From an uncultured Lachnospiraceae bacterium (GTDB lineage: Bacteria > Bacillota > Clostridia > Lachnospirales > Lachnospiraceae): a stretch of 36,942 nt of DNA. Below the pieces are notes generated by a model, which did not search any database, was not told the origin of the DNA, and was given only the letters and a program-made list of their open reading frames with translations. This document shows positions 33,300 through 36,942 of the stretch, piece after piece. Position numbers and translations under genes: made by a program. Position 1 is the stretch's first letter. Every line of letters starts with the position of its first letter. Location: NCBI GenBank assembly GCA_946411695.1, contig CAMKEX010000010.1, positions 1-36,942 of the forward strand, read 5' to 3'.

Positions 33300-33340
33300 A
33301 CAAGCCACAGACCGCACCGAAATGCAGATCTGTGGCTTGT
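33300..33340 (-). promoter_or_regulatory. 5'-terminal hairpin in the ferredoxin mRNA leader
   Basis: ACAAGCCACAGA pairs perfectly with TCTGTGGCTTGT (12 bp, 17-nt loop). It starts within about 5 nt of the predicted transcription start and lacks a T run, so it is more likely a stabilising or regulatory leader structure than a terminator. A second, weaker dyad (TTAGG...CCTAA) follows it on the minus strand. Confidence 0.6.
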
Positions 33341-33350
33341 TATAGGTTAT

Positions 33351-33379
33351 ATGATAGCGGTTTTTTCAGAATGCGTCAA
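33351..33379 (-). promoter_or_regulatory. Promoter of the ferredoxin gene
   Basis: On the minus strand TTGACG and TATCAT are 17 bp apart, near-consensus for the housekeeping sigma factor. It shows that ferredoxin is transcribed separately from PFOR. Confidence 0.75.
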
Positions 33380-33510
33380 GAGAATTTTCCCCTGTGATAG
33401 GAAATTAATTATACGGGCTTAACTCCTTTACGGGAAGCGTCAACAGCCGCTTGATCCGACACATCCTTTCCATTCCGCGGCACTCTGTCATGCTGACAGA
33501 TGTACAGGAA

Positions 33511-36500
33511 TTATTCTTCGTTGTACAGAGTGCCCAGTTTGCTCAGGTACTCATAGTGAGCCTTCGCATTGGCTTCGTTCTCAGCATACATTCTCTCTGC
33601 GTTGGCCGGATTAGCCTTCTTCAGGGACATGTAACGAACTTCGCCGTTCAGGAATGCCTGGTAATCATCGGTAGCGGGCTTGCTGTCGAGGGAGAACTTC
33701 TTAGCGCCGCCTGCAGGGTTGAAGCGGAACAGGTTCCAGTAACCGGTTGTAACAGCCAGTTTCTCTTCGTCCTGAACCTTAGCCATGCCCTTCTTGATAC
33801 CGTGGTTGATGCAAGGTGCGTATGCGATGATGAGCGAAGGTCCGGGATATGCCTCAGCCTCAGCGATCGCCTTGATGCACTGATTTCTGTCAGCGCCCAT
33901 GGAGATCTGTGCAACATATACGTAGCCATAGCTCATTGCCATTGCAGCCAGGTCTTTCTGCTTGACTTCCTTACCGCCTGCAGCGAACTGTGCGACTGCG
34001 CCGATAGGAGTAGCCTTGGAGGACTGACCGCCGGTGTTGGAGTAAACTTCTGTGTTGAAGCAGAATACGTTGATGTCCTTGCCGGAAGCGAGGATGTGGT
34101 CGACACCGCCGTAGCCGATATCGAATGCCCAGCCGTCACCGCCGAAGACCCACTGGGACTTCTTGGCCAGGAACTGCTTCTGCTCGAGGATATCCTTGGC
34201 AGCGTCAGAGCCGTCTGCCTCGAGAGCAGCGACCAGAGCGTCAGTTGCAGCGCCGTTCTCAGCGCCGATAGCGAAGGTCTCGATCCACTTGTCAGCAGCG
34301 GCCTTGACAGCATCGCCTGCGGTCTCGGCAATAGCCTCGACCTTGGATTTCAGATTGTCGCGGAGAGCCTGGTTTGCAAGGAGCATACCATAACCGAACT
34401 CAGCGGCATCTTCGAACAGGGAGTTGGACCATGCAGGACCATTTCCGTTCTCATCCACGGTGTAAGGAGTGGAAGGAGAGGAGTTGCCCCAGATGGAGGA
34501 GCAGCCTGTTGCGTTTGCGATGTACATTCTGTCACCGAACAGCTGAGTGATGAGCTTAGCATAAGGTGTCTCACCGCAGCCTGCGCAAGCGCCGGAGAAC
34601 TCAAGCAGGGGCTGCTTGAACTGGGAGCCCTTGACAGTGGTCTCTTTGAACTTGGCAACGACGTCCTTCTTGATCGGGAACTTAACTGCAACGTTGAAAG
34701 CTTCCTGCTCGTTGGGCTGTGCCATGCCCTCTTCCAGACGGGTCATGTTCAGAGCCTTGTTGCCCTTCTTGCCGGGGCAGACATTTGCGCAGCTTCCGCA
34801 GCCTGTGCAGTCGAGAGAGGAAACAACGATTGCGAACTTGTATCCGGGCATGCCCATGAGGTCGAGAGTAACTGTGCCTTCAGGAAGCTTGGCAGCCTCT
34901 TCCTCGGTCAGAGCCATAGGACGGATTGCAGCGTGAGGGCATACATAAGAGCAGAATGTGCACTGGATGCAGTTGTCAGCTGCCCATACGGGAACGTTGA
35001 CTGCGATACCGCGCTTCTCAAATGCAGCAGCGCCGGAAGGAGTGGAGCCTTCATAATATGTGGAAACAACAGATACAGGAATCTTGTTGCCTTCCTGACC
35101 GTTGACCTTGGACTGGATATTGTTGACGAAATCAACGACGTCCTGACGATCGCCGGAAGCGACGGAGATATCATACTCTTCGCCTTCTGCCTGGCCCCAG
35201 CTGTCGGGAACATCTACCTTGACGACGTTCTGAGCGCCGGCATCGATAGCCTTCCAGTTCTTCTCGACAACGTCCTGACCCTTGCGGCCGTAGGTCTTCT
35301 GAGCAGCAGCCTTCATGAACTTGATCGCCTCTTCCTCAGGAATGATGTTGGCGAGTTTGAAGAATGCGGACTGCAGGATGGTGTTGATCCTGGTCGGGCC
35401 CATGCCGGTCTCGATACCGATCTTGACACCGTCGATGGTGTAGAACTGAATGTTGTGGTCGTGGATGAAGCGCTTGACCTGAGGAGGAAGGTGGGTCTCA
35501 AGACCTTCCGGATCTCCCCAGCTGCAGTTCAGCAGGAATGTGCCGCCGTCGACCAGCTCCTGGGACATGTTGAACTTGCGGATGTATGCAGGGTTGTGGC
35601 ATGCAACGAAGTTCGCCTGGCGTACCAGATAGGTGGACTTGATGGGCTTTTTGCCGAAGCGGAGGTGAGACATTGTGACACCGCCGGACTTCTTGGAGTC
35701 ATAATCAAAGTATGCCTGTGCATACATATCGGTGTTGTCGCCGATGATCTTGATGGAGTTCTTGTTGGCACCGACAGTACCGTCTGCGCCCAGACCCCAG
35801 AACTTGCAGCAGATTGTGCCTTCGGGAGTTGTGACGATCTCCTTGCCGGAATCCAGGGACAGATTTGTGACATCGTCCGTGATACCGATGGTGAAGGTCT
35901 TCTTGGTATTGTTGTTGTAGACTGCGATGATCTGTGCAGGAGTGGTGTCCTTGGAACCAAGACCATAACGGCCGGAGAACACGGGAACATCCTTGAACTT
36001 GGAATCAGCAAGAGCAGCCTTGACATCCAGTGCCAGAGGCTCGCCGATGGAGCCGGGCTCTTTGGTCCTGTCGAGGACGGAGATCTGCTTCACGCTGTCA
36101 GGGATAGTTGCGAGGAATGCCTCGGTGCAGAAAGGTCTGTACAGACGGACCTTGATGACGCCGACCTTCTCGCCCTTGGCTGCGAGGTAATCGATGGTCT
36201 CTTCAATGGTCTCGTTGACGGAACCCATTGCGATGATGACCTTCTCGGCATCGGGAGCGCCGTAGTAGTTGAACAGCTTGTAGTCTGTGCCGATCTTGGC
36301 ATTGACTTTGTCCATGTACTCCTGGACGATCGCGGGCATTGCATCGTAGTAAGGATTGCAGGCCTCACGGGTCTGGAAGAAGATGTCAGGGTTCTGAGCG
36401 GAGCCCATCTGACGGGGATGAGTCGGGTTCAGGCAGTTGCGGCGGAACTCCGCAATTGCTTCATGGTCGATCAGGTCATTGAGATCTTCATAATCCCAGA

Positions 36501-36942
36501 TCTGGATCTTCTGGATCTCGTGAGAGGTACGGAAACCATCAAAGAAGTTGATGAAAGGAAGTTTGCCCTTGACTGCTGCGCAGTAAGCAACGGGAGTCAG
36601 ATCCATAACTTCCTGTACGCTGGACTCGCAGAGCATAGCGCATCCGGACTGACGGGCAGCGTAGACGTCGGAGTGGTCGCCGAAGATGTTCAGTGCGTGT
36701 GAACAGACAGCACGTGCAGCAACGTTGCAGACAGCCGGAAGACCTTCGCCGGCGATCTTGTAAAGGTTCGGGATCATCAGAAGAAGACCCTGGGATGCTG
36801 TGAAAGTAGAAGTCATAGCACCGGCAGCGATGGAGCCGTGAACAGCGCCTGCTGCGCCTGCTTCGGACTGCATCTCTGTAACCTGAACCTTCTGGCCGAA
36901 AATGTTCTTTCTTCCGGCAGTTGCCCACTCATCGACATGCTC
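33511..36942 (-). CDS. nifJ: Pyruvate:ferredoxin (flavodoxin) oxidoreductase, N-terminus cut by window edge
   Basis: The frame is open to the right edge, giving 1143 visible residues; the ORF track begins only at an internal Met (36873). About 30-35 N-terminal residues are missing by comparison with the usual 1170-1200. PFOR splits pyruvate and CoA into acetyl-CoA, CO2 and reduced ferredoxin. Seen: the TPP-domain start VTEMQSEAGAAGAVHGS, two ferredoxin-like cluster motifs (CIQCTFCSYVCP, CTGCGSCANVCPG), the proximal-cluster CAGCGETPY, and the TPP/Mg site GDGWAFDIGYGG with NTEVYSNTGGQSSKATP. Codon use is that of a highly expressed gene. Ferredoxin lies downstream on the same strand. No convincing terminator follows the stop codon. 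Confidence 0.97.
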   Translation of the reverse strand, partial: EHVDEWATAGRKNIFGQKVQVTEMQSEAGAAGAVHGSIAAGAMTSTFTASQGLLLMIPNLYKIAGEGLPAVCNVAARAVCSHALNIFGDHSDVYAARQSGCAMLCESSVQEVMDLTPVAYCAAVKGKLPFINFFDGFRTSHEIQKIQIWDYEDLNDLIDHEAIAEFRRNCLNPTHPRQMGSAQNPDIFFQTREACNPYYDAMPAIVQEYMDKVNAKIGTDYKLFNYYGAPDAEKVIIAMGSVNETIEETIDYLAAKGEKVGVIKVRLYRPFCTEAFLATIPDSVKQISVLDRTKEPGSIGEPLALDVKAALADSKFKDVPVFSGRYGLGSKDTTPAQIIAVYNNNTKKTFTIGITDDVTNLSLDSGKEIVTTPEGTICCKFWGLGADGTVGANKNSIKIIGDNTDMYAQAYFDYDSKKSGGVTMSHLRFGKKPIKSTYLVRQANFVACHNPAYIRKFNMSQELVDGGTFLLNCSWGDPEGLETHLPPQVKRFIHDHNIQFYTIDGVKIGIETGMGPTRINTILQSAFFKLANIIPEEEAIKFMKAAAQKTYGRKGQDVVEKNWKAIDAGAQNVVKVDVPDSWGQAEGEEYDISVASGDRQDVVDFVNNIQSKVNGQEGNKIPVSVVSTYYEGSTPSGAAAFEKRGIAVNVPVWAADNCIQCTFCSYVCPHAAIRPMALTEEEAAKLPEGTVTLDLMGMPGYKFAIVVSSLDCTGCGSCANVCPGKKGNKALNMTRLEEGMAQPNEQEAFNVAVKFPIKKDVVAKFKETTVKGSQFKQPLLEFSGACAGCGETPYAKLITQLFGDRMYIANATGCSSIWGNSSPSTPYTVDENGNGPAWSNSLFEDAAEFGYGMLLANQALRDNLKSKVEAIAETAGDAVKAAADKWIETFAIGAENGAATDALVAALEADGSDAAKDILEQKQFLAKKSQWVFGGDGWAFDIGYGGVDHILASGKDINVFCFNTEVYSNTGGQSSKATPIGAVAQFAAGGKEVKQKDLAAMAMSYGYVYVAQISMGADRNQCIKAIAEAEAYPGPSLIIAYAPCINHGIKKGMAKVQDEEKLAVTTGYWNLFRFNPAGGAKKFSLDSKPATDDYQAFLNGEVRYMSLKKANPANAERMYAENEANAKAHYEYLSKLGTLYNEE

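Noticed and set aside
33484-33500. Terminator of nifJ (CTGTCA-GCA-TGACAG)
   Set aside because: The stem is only 6 bp and no T run follows on the minus strand.
33451-36702. 1083-codon ORF on the plus strand
   Set aside because: It lies antisense to PFOR, whose motifs are unmistakable. Long open antisense frames are a by-product of strong codon bias. The product has no recognisable domain.

Overview
The window looks like chromosomal DNA from an anaerobic, fairly GC-rich member of the Clostridia (Bacillota), most likely Lachnospiraceae. This rests on pyruvate:ferredoxin oxidoreductase with a small 2[4Fe-4S] ferredoxin, the Bacillota order gdpP-rplI-dnaB, paired half-size ABC exporters, WYL and DUF1846 proteins, strong AGGAGG ribosome sites, and an IS4-type transposase end. 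The taxonomic placement is inference; no rRNA or tRNA gene is present.

Layout. 1-400: the 5' end of an IS4-family transposase gene (minus strand, running off the left edge) with a terminator hairpin and GAACCGTCCC repeats. 403-4403: deoC, a DUF4956 membrane protein and tex. 4721-6586: a WYL-type regulator followed by a divergent PrsW-like membrane protein. 6796-7878: iron-containing alcohol dehydrogenase (minus). 8039-8159: a structured intergenic element. 8306-9603: PaaI-type thioesterase and a TetR-type regulator. 9818-11299: DUF1846 protein (minus). 11474-11863: probable decayed sensor gene. 12179-18047: a complete five-gene oligopeptide/dipeptide ABC importer operon, with a convergent AraC regulator at 18091-18939. 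19230-19470: candidate independent small RNA. 19575-22475: a zinc-ribbon/TM/leucine-rich-repeat protein and a zinc-ribbon Ser/Thr kinase. 22548-26356: a heterodimeric ABC exporter. 26377-26697: unknown small protein. 26815-30949: gdpP, rplI, dnaB. 31030-32857: PaaK-type CoA ligase and a tandem ACT protein. 33049-33219: ferredoxin. 33511-36942: PFOR (nifJ), cut by the right edge.

How the genes work together. The importer genes form one transport system, with a stable hairpin between the binding-protein gene and the permease genes. The LRR protein and the kinase look like a sensor/signalling pair. GdpP (c-di-AMP breakdown), L9 and DnaB are a conserved housekeeping neighbourhood. PFOR, ferredoxin and the CoA ligase fit fermentative 2-oxoacid/CoA metabolism.

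The most unusual signals are not protein-coding. (1) Short degenerate tandem arrays occur in at least seven intergenic regions. Several begin at or overlap a stop codon, so that the 3' end of the gene has been copied two to four times downstream (deoC, dppC-like permease, DUF1846, possibly the last transporter gene). Another array stacks GGAG-like sites just before a start codon. (2) A hairpin-rich stretch at 19230-19470 ends in a 15-bp-stem terminator, and the next gene has its own promoter downstream of that terminator. This argues for a separate structured RNA. One of its hairpins recurs upstream of the importer operon. All coordinates and motifs were read by eye; no database search was possible.
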